Assembly (NCBI GenBank): GCA_024707145.1
Contig: JANQAI010000001.1
Coordinates: forward strand, 312,501 to 376,500
Source of the DNA: Magnetospirillum sp.
GTDB lineage: Bacteria > Pseudomonadota > Alphaproteobacteria > Rhodospirillales > Magnetospirillaceae
DNA: 64,000 nt
Direction: 5' to 3'
Below the pieces are notes generated by a model. It made no database searches and was not told the DNA's origin. It saw only the letters and a program-made list of their open reading frames with translations. Position numbers and translations under genes: made by a program. This document shows, one piece after another, positions 40,488 through 49,129 of the stretch. Position 1 is the first letter of the stretch, and every line of letters begins with the position of its first letter.

Positions 40488-41732
40488 GTGCTGCCCCCGG
40501 TTCTTGAAATCCATGTGGTTTGGCATCCCGATGATGAGGAAAAGGCCCGACCCATCGCCGAGGCTATAATCGACCATTATCACGGCGATCAGTTCTCGGG
40601 GCTGATCGGCGGTGCGGTCGAGGTTTTCGTCCGTTCCGCTGGTTGGGCGGGGGCAGGTTCTCCACCACGCCTCATCCAGTTGCCGGACGATGCCGGGCCG
40701 CCGCGGCCGGCGGCCTATGTGGCGGTGGTGGCATTGCTGGACCTGGGGTTGGCCGATGCCACCAAGGACGGGGGCGAGTGGTTTGACTGGCTGCTCCGGT
40801 TGAAGACGGAAGCCGACGCCAAGCCTGCCAAGGTCCGCCTGTGGGGCATGTCCCTGCATAAGGATGCGCCTAATTCCGCCGGGTTGAAGCAATTGTTCGC
40901 CAATTGGCAATTGCTTGCTTCCCCGGACAGCCTGTACGAAGCGGAAGACACCATGCGTTTCCGCGATCTGTCGCAAAGCCTGGCGCAATTCCTGAAGGGC
41001 GACAAGACGCCCATCCAGGTCTTCATCAGCCACACCAAGCATATGGACAAGTTGACGGAACAGGCGACCAAGGCGTTCATCGAGGCGGTTCGCCACGAAG
41101 TGCAAAAGACCAAGCTGAAGGAATTCTTTGATTCCAGTTCCATCCAGGTCGGTGACGACTGGTCTGAGGAGTTGAAGGCCAATGCGGGCACGGGCGCCAT
41201 GCTGTGCCTGCGCACCGACAGCTATGCCGGGCGGGAATGGTGTCACCGCGAGGTGGCGACCGCCAAGACCAAAGGGGTGCCGGTGGTGGCCATCGACGCG
41301 CTGATGCACGGCGATGGCCGAGGATCGTTCCTGCTGGACCACATCCCACGGGTGCCGGCCAAGCGCGATGGCGAGGGGTGGGATAGGGCTACCATCCGCA
41401 ACGCCCTGCTGCGGCTGGTGGATGAATGCCTGAAGCGGGAATTGTGGAAGCGCCAGGAGGACCTAGCCCCTAAGAAGGTTAGCAAGGTGAATTGGTGGGC
41501 GCCCCATGCCCCCGAACCGCTTACCTTCGCTCATTGGCTGGAGGCCAACAAGCCGAAGGGGAAGAAGCCGGTGGTGGTCCTGCATCCCGACCCGCCGCTG
41601 ACGGAGTGCGAACGCCAGGCCATCAATGCGGTTGCCGGCCTGGCCGGCATCGGCGATCGGCTGGAAATCCTAACGCCCCGCACCTTGTCGGCGCGGGCCG
41701 GTGCGCTGACCAAGACGAAGGCGGGGTCATGA
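40488..41732 (+). CDS. TIR-domain protein (candidate defence effector or signal generator)
   Basis: 414 aa from GTG 40488. Residues ~180-290 are a TIR domain: TPIQVFISHTKHMDKLTEQA, FDSSSIQVGDDWSEEL and MLCLRTDSYAGREWCHREVA, the Glu of CHREV being in the position of the NADase catalytic Glu. The first ~175 residues (LEIHVVWHPDDEEKARPIAE ... WFDWLLRLKTEADAK) look like a second, divergent TIR-like fold, and the C-terminal ~110 residues are unassigned. TIR proteins of phage defence cleave NAD or make cyclic ADP-ribose-type signals. Its stop overlaps the SLOG gene start. Confidence 0.75.
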   Translation: MLPPVLEIHVVWHPDDEEKARPIAEAIIDHYHGDQFSGLIGGAVEVFVRSAGWAGAGSPPRLIQLPDDAGPPRPAAYVAVVALLDLGLADATKDGGEWFDWLLRLKTEADAKPAKVRLWGMSLHKDAPNSAGLKQLFANWQLLASPDSLYEAEDTMRFRDLSQSLAQFLKGDKTPIQVFISHTKHMDKLTEQATKAFIEAVRHEVQKTKLKEFFDSSSIQVGDDWSEELKANAGTGAMLCLRTDSYAGREWCHREVATAKTKGVPVVAIDALMHGDGRGSFLLDHIPRVPAKRDGEGWDRATIRNALLRLVDECLKRELWKRQEDLAPKKVSKVNWWAPHAPEPLTFAHWLEANKPKGKKPVVVLHPDPPLTECERQAINAVAGLAGIGDRLEILTPRTLSARAGALTKTKAGS

Positions 41733-42571
41733 TCGATTCGCTGTTGCCTCGCGATGCCCTGAAGAATGTGTGCCTCGGTCTGTCGGCCTCCGACTCGCCC
41801 GATCTGGCCCGGCTGGGCCTGGACCGCCGCCATTTCAAGCTGGCCTTGGGCGAATTGGCGCGGCTGGTGTTGGCCGGTGGTGGCACCCTGGCCTGGGGCG
41901 GCCATCTGCAGCCAGACGGCTTGACGCCCTTCCTGGTGGACGAAGTGGTGCGCTATGGCCGGAAGGATGATGACGCCTTGCTGGTCTGTCTGGCGTGGTG
42001 TGTACACCGTGAGGTGCCGCTGTCCACCATCAAGGAAACTCAAGAACGGCTGGGGGCGCATGGCCGGGTGGTGTGCCTGAGCCGGGACGGCAAGGAGATT
42101 CGGCCGAACACCGACCGGTTAGAGGCTCCGGAACCGGAACCCGCGCCGTTGGAAAAACGCAACCAACTGACCGCCATGCGGGAGTATCTGGTCAAGAATA
42201 CGCAGGGCCGCCTGATGATCGGCGGCAAGCGCACCGGCTTCCAGGGGCGGCCTGGTTTGGTGGAGGAGGCGCTGCTGACCCTGGTGGCCAAACAGCCGCT
42301 CTACCTGGCCGCCGGCTTCGGCGGCGCCACCGCCGACATCGCCCGCGCCGCCGGGCTGAACATTGATTGGCTGACGCCCGATCCGCAGGCCGAGACAATG
42401 GAAGCCGCCTTGAGTAACGGGTTGGCCGATGTCAGGGATACCCTGACCACCAGCCCGCTCATCACCGGCCTGGATTCCGCCGACCTCACTGCCCTGGCCT
42501 GCACCCCCCGCCCCAGCGAAATAGCCACCCTGGTCAGTCGGGGGCTGGGGCAGTGTTTAGCTGGGAAATGA
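41729..42571 (+). CDS. Tandem-SLOG-domain protein coupled to TIR gene
   Basis: 280 aa. The first half reads LGLSASDSPDLARLGLDRRH and LARLVLAGGGTLAWGGHLQP, a SLOG (Rossmann-like nucleotide-binding) pattern. The second half has GRLMIGGKRTGFQGRPGLVE and KQPLYLAAGFGGATADIARA, a second SLOG-like unit. SLOG domains bind NAD-derived nucleotides; in Thoeris the ThsA SLOG domain senses the TIR product. The ATGA overlap with the TIR gene implies one functional unit. No separate effector domain is evident, so the output is unknown. The last residues may be altered by an adjacent junction. Confidence 0.7.
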   Translation: MIDSLLPRDALKNVCLGLSASDSPDLARLGLDRRHFKLALGELARLVLAGGGTLAWGGHLQPDGLTPFLVDEVVRYGRKDDDALLVCLAWCVHREVPLSTIKETQERLGAHGRVVCLSRDGKEIRPNTDRLEAPEPEPAPLEKRNQLTAMREYLVKNTQGRLMIGGKRTGFQGRPGLVEEALLTLVAKQPLYLAAGFGGATADIARAAGLNIDWLTPDPQAETMEAALSNGLADVRDTLTTSPLITGLDSADLTALACTPRPSEIATLVSRGLGQCLAGK

Positions 42572-42818
42572 GGGTTTCGTGGAGACTCTGGGCCATTTGC
42601 GTATGGGGGTGGTCAGGGCCTAGATTCACCGCCAGCCCTTGGACCGCCGAGGCCGCCATAGCCGCGGCGTCCGCCATTTGCCCGGACAAAGCCTTATATT
42701 GTGCCAGAATGTAAGCGGCAGTCTGGGTATCGGGATGGTCGTGACCCAGGATGCGGAGGCGGGTATTCAGAACCTGCTCTTGCAGTTCCCGCACCCCGCT
42801 TGCAAAGGCGCCTCTCCA
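42534..42818 (-). pseudogene. C-terminal remnant of a TPR-repeat protein
   Basis: About 95 codons with two kinesin-light-chain-like TPR units (NTRLRILGHDHPDTQTAAYI; GLAVNLGPDHPHTQMAQSLH) end in a stop at 42534. There is no convincing start or N-terminal domain: upstream sequence is antisense to the ThsB-like gene. Such repeats occur at the C-terminus of NB-ARC/TPR conflict proteins, so this looks like the tail of a deleted gene. Confidence 0.55.
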
Positions 42819-42881
42819 CACTACCTTTTGATATCGTCCGCTATTCTTTAGGCTCGGACAATCCAAGAGCAAGGGGGGGGT

Positions 42882-43418
42882 ATGACCAAACGGCACAAAG
42901 TTTTCGTCAGCTATCACCATGCCAACGACCAATGGTATCGGGACCAATTCGAGATGCTGTGTATCCAGGCCGATATCGCGGTAATGCGTTCGGTCCAGAT
43001 CGGTGACATCGATCCCAACCTGAAGACCGAGACCATCCGCCAAAAAATCCGCGACGAATATTTGGCCGATAGCACGGTCACGGTGGTCCTGATCGGTACG
43101 CAGACCTGGCAGCGCAAGCATGTGGATTGGGAGATCGGCTCCAGCATCCGCCAAACCCAGAACAGTTCCCGCTCCGGTCTTCTGGGAATTTGCTTGCCGA
43201 GCTATCCGCTGGTAAATGGCGGCTACGACCCGCACACCATTCCGCCGCGTCTTTACGACAACGCGCAGGCGGGCTTCGCGAAAATTTACGGCTGGAGCAT
43301 GAAACCGGCGGATATCCAGAGCTGGATCCACGACGCCTTTGAACGGCGTGACAAAGTCAATCCGAACAACGCGCGCGATAGCTTCGCCAACAATCGTTCG
43401 GGGGATCGGTGGTCATGA
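42882..43418 (+). CDS. ThsB-like TIR (DUF1863/MTH538-type) protein
   Basis: 178 aa. It reads RHKVFVSYHHANDQWYRDQF, VQIGDIDPNLKTETIRQKIR and STVTVVLIGTQTWQRKHVDW followed by EIGSSI. This is the MTH538 TIR-like family (PF08937) to which Thoeris ThsB belongs; the W.R.hVdWEI segment holds the conserved Glu. In Thoeris, ThsB makes a cyclic ADP-ribose isomer upon infection. Here no ThsA is adjacent; the nearest possible sensor is the tandem-SLOG protein 310 bp upstream. AAGGGGGGG precedes the ATG. Confidence 0.78.
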   Translation: MTKRHKVFVSYHHANDQWYRDQFEMLCIQADIAVMRSVQIGDIDPNLKTETIRQKIRDEYLADSTVTVVLIGTQTWQRKHVDWEIGSSIRQTQNSSRSGLLGICLPSYPLVNGGYDPHTIPPRLYDNAQAGFAKIYGWSMKPADIQSWIHDAFERRDKVNPNNARDSFANNRSGDRWS

Positions 43419-43498
43419 TCTTGGAGGGGGCGCCCTAACGGCGCCCTATTTGTCTGATTTTGGGGGCGGCGCATCAACGCGGTGCCCCGGCTAACCTG

Positions 43499-46010
43499 TC
43501 ACATCCCGCGCAAATCCCGCACGAAATCATCCAGTCGCGACGCTCCCGGCAGGTCGCGGGTTTCGAAGACCATGAAGTAGTGGAACATCTCTCCTGCCTT
43601 GGCCGCCCAGTCGCGGCCCAGGGCTAGTTTGGTGGCCGAGTCGCTGTTGTCGCGGTCGTCGCCCTTGGTCTCCAGCACCACCACCCGGCCCGAGCGCAGT
43701 TGCAGGATGAAGTCGGGGTAGTGGTTGACGGCGCCGTTGATGCGAAAGCCGCTGCGGACCGGGTTGCGGTGCCAGAACAGCAGATTGTCCAGGCCGCAGA
43801 TGGTACGGATGGCCTGGTCCTCGAAGCCGTTGACGCTCCATTCCTCATCGTACAGGCGGCGTTCATAGGGCGTCGCCGTTGCCGTGGGGGTGATGGTGGC
43901 GGGTAGGCGATAGCTGGGTTTGGCGGTGACCTTGCCGGTACGCAGCAGAATCTGGAACTGCTCGCCGGCATGGGTCTGTTCCAGTGCGCGGATCTTCTCC
44001 TGGATGCGCTTGGCATAGGCGCGGGGCCGCGCGATGCTGTCGTGCAGGGTCGCGTCGGGCATGGCCTCCAGGATGCGCTGGATGTATTTGCGAATGTCCT
44101 GGTCAGCGATGGGCGGCATGCGGCCGATCAGCTGGTACAGCCGGACGGCCATCTGCTGAATCTGCGACTCGCGTGAGAGGCCGTGGATCAAGGCGGCCAC
44201 CTGCTGCTCGCGCCGGGTGTCCAGGGTGCGCACGCTGGGTCGGCCGGATTCCTCCACATCTACCTCGATGATGGGATCCTCCAGTGACTCGAAGCTGATG
44301 GCCGAGCCTGCATGTCAGCAGGCGGAAGTCCTTGAGCAGGTTCTCGCGCTCCAGCAGCACCTCGGTACTGTCGGGCAGGAAGCCGATGGGCGGGATGGTC
44401 AGGAAGAATTGCGGCAGGTGCAGTGCCGTTGCCGCCTCCCGCAGCGACGCGCGCATGGGTTTACGGTTCATGGCCGCTTCCACCTCGGGGGCTTGCAGGT
44501 TCTGGTTACGGGCGACGGCCGCTAACTGCTCGAACTCTTCCGACTGGCGCGCGGCGGCGGCCACCCAGTCGTCGCCGGTTTCCGCCAACTGGTTGGATGG
44601 CGGCGGCGACGGCGGCGGGCGGTCGAACAGGGTTTTGTCTGCTGGCGCGGCGGGGGACGGTGCTTCCTCCACCACGCGGTAGTCGCGCTCGCTGAAGCCG
44701 GCACGCTTGAGGCCGTCGACGATGTTGTTGATGGTGCGGTGGAATTGGGCCGAGGCGGTCAGCACGTAGGAGCAATTGAGCAGCCGGCTGGCGAACGGCC
44801 GGGCCTGGGGCTGGCGCAGGACGCGGCCCAAAATCTGCTCCACCTCCACCGGTGACTGGCGGTCGGCCAGCGAGGCCAGCACATAGGCGAAGGGGCAGTC
44901 CCAGCCCTCTTTCAGCGCGTTGATGGTGATGATGAAGCGGACGGAGCAGTCGCGGCCCAGCAGGTCGCGGCCGTTGATCTCGTCCAGTTCTGCCGTCTTG
45001 ATGGCGATGTGGTCAGCAGGAATGCCCATCTGCTCCAGGGTCTTGCGCACCCGCTGATAGGTCTCGACCCCCACTTTGCTCTCGGCCTGGAACAGCACGA
45101 TGGGGCGGAGATGGCGGCCAGAACGGGCCTCTTCCGCCGCCGCTTCGGCCTCCAGTCGGCGCTGCAGGTCGATGGTGTCCTGGTAGACCGTGTCCTTGTC
45201 CGGCCGGTTGCGCACGATAACCGGCAGCTTGACCATGCCGGCGTCGCGCAGTGCCAGGGCGTCCACGAACGAGATGATATTGGCGTCCTTGCGCGGCGTG
45301 GCCGTGAGGTCCAGCACAAAGCTGGGACCAAGATCGGCCAGCATGTCGCGGCTGAGCGGTGAGGTGGCGTTGTGGCTTTCGTCCACCACCACGACCGGGG
45401 CGCAGGCGCGAAGCAGATCGATGGCGGAGGGACTCCCCTTGTCGCCCATATTCAGTTCGGGGAAGCCGGAGAAGGCAAGCAGGTAACCGTTCTCGGCATG
45501 CAGGCGACGGTTGTCCTTGTTGGCGCTGCGCAGGGAATCGAAGGACAGCACCACCACAGTCAATTGCTCGCGCAGGGCGTCCGGCGCCAGGCCCGCGCCC
45601 TGCAACAGGCTTTCCTTGTCGTGCACGGCAATGCGGCCGGAAAAGTCCTGAGCTAGGCGGCGGCGATAGGGATGGGCCGGATCCTGTAGCGCACGCAGGG
45701 TCTGCTCGACGATGGTCAAGGACGGCGCCAGCCACACCGCCACGCGCGGCCGCAGCCGGCTCTCGGGGCAGGCCCAGGCGAACAGCGGCTGCAGCGCTGC
45801 CGCCGCGATCAGGGTCTTGCCGCCGCCGGTCGGCACCTTGACGCAGGCATGGGGCACACCGGGCAGGGTGTTGGTGTACCCTCGCATGCTGCCGGCCCCT
45901 TTGGCCAGCCAATGGGCGCGGAACGCAGCGGCGAGGCTACCGCCGTTTAGGTGGGAAAGAAAGGCGCGCAGATCGTCCAGCACGCCGTCCTGATGGGACT
46001 TGAGGTCCAT
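43499..46010 (-). CDS. Type III restriction enzyme Res subunit (helicase-nuclease; frame broken as read)
   Basis: About 837 aa after joining. Superfamily 2 helicase motifs: VPTGGGKTLIAAAALQPL (Walker A), VVVVDESHNATS (DESH box), LDLTATPRKD, and INALKEGWDCPFAYVLASL with QILGRVLRQPQ. The C-terminus holds a PD-(D/E)XK nuclease: NHYPDFILQLRSGRVVVLET with Lys-Gly following. The frame breaks at ~44312, where CAGCTC reads CAGGCTC; correction gives LLTCSSAISFESLEDPIIEV. It cuts DNA with the Mod subunit upstream after ATP-driven translocation. It is 10 bp from the mod stop. Confidence 0.88.
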
Positions 46011-46020
46011 GCCGGGGCTC

Positions 46021-47571
46021 CTAAAGGCGGGTCAGATCGCGCGGGATCTTCTTGAAGACGATGCGGGCGCGCGCCAGGAAGTCCTCGCCTAGCGTGCAGT
46101 AATCGGCATAGACCACCAGCCGCTCGGGGCGCGTCGCCGCGTCGAAACGCAGCCCGGCCAGGAACTCGTAGTCCAGGGTGGTGCCCACATGCGGCTGGTA
46201 ATGGAACAGCAGCGCTCGCCCGTCGTGGCTGCCCACATAGGCGGGGGCGATGGGATTGTCGCTCGCGACCACGGCCTCGGCGGGCAGCCCCTCGGTATAG
46301 GCTAGGTAGCGGCGCATGGTGTTGACGTCCACCGCCGGGTTCAGATGGCCGTCGTCGTCGAACAGGGCGTGCTGGCCGACGGCATGAAATATGAAGCTGC
46401 CGCCAAGGCCCGCAACCCGCTTGTCGCCCTCGCCATAGCCATCCATCACCCGGCGCACCCGCTCGGCGGTGATGGTTTCGGCGTAGTCCATCATCTCGAC
46501 CAGGATGAAACGGCGGGTGCCGTTGTCTTCGGCGTTTTTCCTAAGAACAGCATGTGCGGTTGTCCCTGACCCGGCGAACAGATCGAGGACAATCGAGTTT
46601 TCGTCGGTGGCGATGTCGAGGATGCGCTGGATCAACCTCGTGCCCTTGGGCGTGTCAAACGCATTTCCGCTGCCCAGGATAGAGTTGATTTCTTTCTTCG
46701 CCTCGTCGGTATGTCCGACGTCTTCATGGGGCCACCATGTCCACGGAACCAAGCCGTTTACTTCCGAAAGATAGCGGATGACGGACGGCTGGGCATTGCC
46801 GTCTTTGCCCCAATAAATTCTCCCAGCCGCTTTTAGTTTTAAGAACTCAAGTTCGATCATGGACCAGCAACGGCCGTCGGGTGGAAGGTGAACCGTGCCG
46901 TTGGGACCAATGATTTCGTACATCTGGTTCGGGCGATAACCCTGCGCTGTCATCGGGAGGGCTCTCCAGCGTTTGCTGGGATCGGTTTCCTTCCGGTTTT
47001 CCGGATTTCGGTAAACGCGAGCTTGCTTCTCGTCCAGGGGGATGAGATTTCGGCGGTGCTTAAACGATTTCGGGGTCTTGGCGTAGACTAGGACGTATTC
47101 GTGAGCGTCGCCAATCGCGCCCCGGTTCTCTCGGGAATAGCGCTTTTGCCAGACATTGGCGGCAACAAAGCTTTGCTGTCCTGCGATTTCGTCCATCAGC
47201 AGCCGGGCGCATGGCATTTCGGCGTCGTCGATAGAGAACCAAAGGCTGCCCTTCTCGGACAGCAGCCGCCAAAGCAGCTTTAGGCGCGGGTACATCATGC
47301 ACAGCCACTTGTCGTGGCGGCTAAAATCCTCGCCTTCCTTGCCGACCACCTTGTTCAGCCAGCGCAGGATGCGCGGGTCGTTGACCGCGTCGTTATAGAC
47401 CCAGTTCTCGTTGCCAGTGTTGTAAGGCGGGTCGATGTAAATGCAGTCGATTCTGTTTTCGAATTCAGGAAGAAGCGCCTTCAGCGCTTCCATATTATCG
47501 CCCTGGATGATACGATTTTCTATTGACTTAGTTGGTGAATTTTGCGGGGGGGGGGGGTAATTGCCGAGCAA
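46021..47571 (-). CDS. Type III restriction-modification Mod subunit (adenine-N6 methyltransferase) with start-proximal homopolymer
   Basis: 516 aa. DPPYNTGNE (catalytic DPPY motif, ~residue 46) precedes FAGSGTTAHAVL (SAM-binding motif, ~340), the beta-class order of type III Mod proteins, with a variable target-recognition region between. It methylates and also specifies the target of the Res protein. The frame is open from TTG 47571, but the better initiator ATG 47578 is one base out of phase. Between both starts and the body is a 12-base C tract (see separate feature); 11 or 14 C would put the ATG in frame. Confidence 0.9.
   Translation of the reverse strand: MLGNYPPPPQNSPTKSIENRIIQGDNMEALKALLPEFENRIDCIYIDPPYNTGNENWVYNDAVNDPRILRWLNKVVGKEGEDFSRHDKWLCMMYPRLKLLWRLLSEKGSLWFSIDDAEMPCARLLMDEIAGQQSFVAANVWQKRYSRENRGAIGDAHEYVLVYAKTPKSFKHRRNLIPLDEKQARVYRNPENRKETDPSKRWRALPMTAQGYRPNQMYEIIGPNGTVHLPPDGRCWSMIELEFLKLKAAGRIYWGKDGNAQPSVIRYLSEVNGLVPWTWWPHEDVGHTDEAKKEINSILGSGNAFDTPKGTRLIQRILDIATDENSIVLDLFAGSGTTAHAVLRKNAEDNGTRRFILVEMMDYAETITAERVRRVMDGYGEGDKRVAGLGGSFIFHAVGQHALFDDDGHLNPAVDVNTMRRYLAYTEGLPAEAVVASDNPIAPAYVGSHDGRALLFHYQPHVGTTLDYEFLAGLRFDAATRPERLVVYADYCTLGEDFLARARIVFKKIPRDLTRL
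47546..47557 (-). repeat. 12-bp C homopolymer in mod N-terminus (candidate phase-variation tract)
   Basis: Twelve consecutive G on the plus strand (C in the gene) encode PPPP at codons 6-9 from the TTG start. From ATG 47578 the 12-base tract gives a stop after 16 codons (OFF); 11 or 14 bases would be ON. Start-proximal simple repeats are the usual switch in phase-variable type III mod genes. The exact count is uncertain in data with homopolymer errors. Confidence 0.7.
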
Positions 47572-47833
47572 AATTCATAGCGCTTTTCAAGCGCCTTGAA
47601 CGGGACATCGTGGTGATGACCGACCACGCGGTCCTTTCCGATCCAGTTCAAGCTCGGCATTGCTGTGTGCTCGCAAAAGAGGAAACTCTTCTGAGCATCC
47701 GTATCCTAAGAGATTTGTGTCGTCAATCTCGCCGTGTCCTATCCGGCAGAGGAACATTTTCAGGAAATGGCTGTGTTGCCGAGCTGCGTAAAATTTGGCA
47801 GCTTTTACGAATGATGCCTTCTAAGGGTGTAAC

Positions 47834-49127
47834 GTGGACACATGGTCGTCATATGTGTTGGTGCCGGTTTGTCTGATAGAAGACGATTACGAGCGTATGA
47901 AGGTGCTCGGTTGGCGTGCTTGGGTCAGCAGGCTTAGCCACGACCGGCGCAACCACCTGCCTGACGACAGCGAATTCTTCATCCCCAGCGCGCGAGACTG
48001 GTACATGCCGACCGCTTCGGACCATTGGGCCTCGAAGCGATGGACATTCCCGCTCGAGACGTCTGACGAAACGCCGCGGCTGCCCGGAAAAGATGGAACC
48101 CCCGTGGCCGAGGTCGTATGGGTGGACATCTTCCGGTTTCCGGAAACGGCGATGCTGGTCATCCATCTTGCAGCTTGCCGACCGCTTGACGATGCAGATG
48201 TGCGCTGGGTTTCTAAAGCGGCTTCCGAATGGTTGCCGAAGGACGAGGGGCATTGGCTTGCCACGTGGCGTGTAGGCGGGTGTGATGTGGGGACTTTGAG
48301 GGATTGGGTCATGGCTCAGTTGCTGGGGGTCAGCCACCAGCAAGACGTCCGCCGTGTCAACGGAGCGCTGCATTGGTTTGGGAACGTGGCACCCACGCTG
48401 ACCCTGCTGCGGCGCCCCGATGTTCCCGACTGGTCTGTGCCGGAGCTGATTTCGCTCATCACGCACGTCTGCCTCGGCGTCGAGGATGAGGTCGAGCAGT
48501 ACGGGCCGAGCGAAAATATTCGGGCGGCGATCGCGGGGCAGTTCGTCCAGGAATGGGAAAACTGGCGCCTTCATGAGTGGCGGAACCGGATGGTCATGGT
48601 TTACGGCGGCGAGGCGCGCGGAGGGCAGCCGGAGAATACCCGCCGCTATTACGTGCCGATCATCGCCTCGGTGCTGTATCAGCGCATTACCATCACCGCC
48701 TACCTGGACCGCTTCATGGGCGGGGCTGAAGACGACCGTGTGTTGCGCCGGGCGTTCACCCGCTTTCGCCGCGAGTTTCTCGCTCACCGCATCTCCAGCT
48801 ACCCCATGGGCAACCGGGTGTACGAGTTCCTGCGTGAAGTGAACCAGATCCCCGAAACCTTCAAGGATGTGGAAGACGAACTCCAGGCCGCCGACCAACT
48901 GACCAGATTGGAGCCTGGAACACCAGGAAACGGGGCTGGTCCGCAACCTGACCATCCTTGCGGCCATATTCGTGCCGGTATCCGCCATCAGCAGCATCTA
49001 TGGCGCGGATCAGGATCAAATCTATAATGCGAATACTTGGTTCTGGAAGTTCTCCGGCGCTGCCACCGTGGCGGTCGTCGGCGTGCTGCTCTATGCAATC
49101 CGCAAACTGAAGAAGGCGGGCGGCTGA
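47834..49127 (+). CDS. CorA-like two-helix membrane protein of unknown function (frame broken as read)
   Basis: About 431 aa. The soluble N-terminal ~360 residues (starting MDTWSSYVLVPVCLIEDDYE) match no family I know. The C-terminus, in a second frame, reads LVRNLTILAAIFVPVSAISS then IYGADQ, and a second helix WFWKFSGAATVAVVGVLLYA: this is the CorA-type pair of membrane helices, with YGAD in place of the YGMN filter. The break at ~48914 is GAGCTG read as GAGCCTG; corrected, LTRLELEHQETGLVRNLTIL. The GTG start has AAGG upstream. It is 2 bp from the ATPase gene. It may be an ion-channel effector in a defence pair. Confidence 0.65.
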
Positions 49128-49129
49128 TC

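Noticed and set aside
47532..47876. A 114-codon plus-strand frame upstream of the CorA-like gene
   Set aside because: It begins antisense to mod, includes the homopolymer as GGGG, and has no recognisable features; the region is better read as a divergent promoter.
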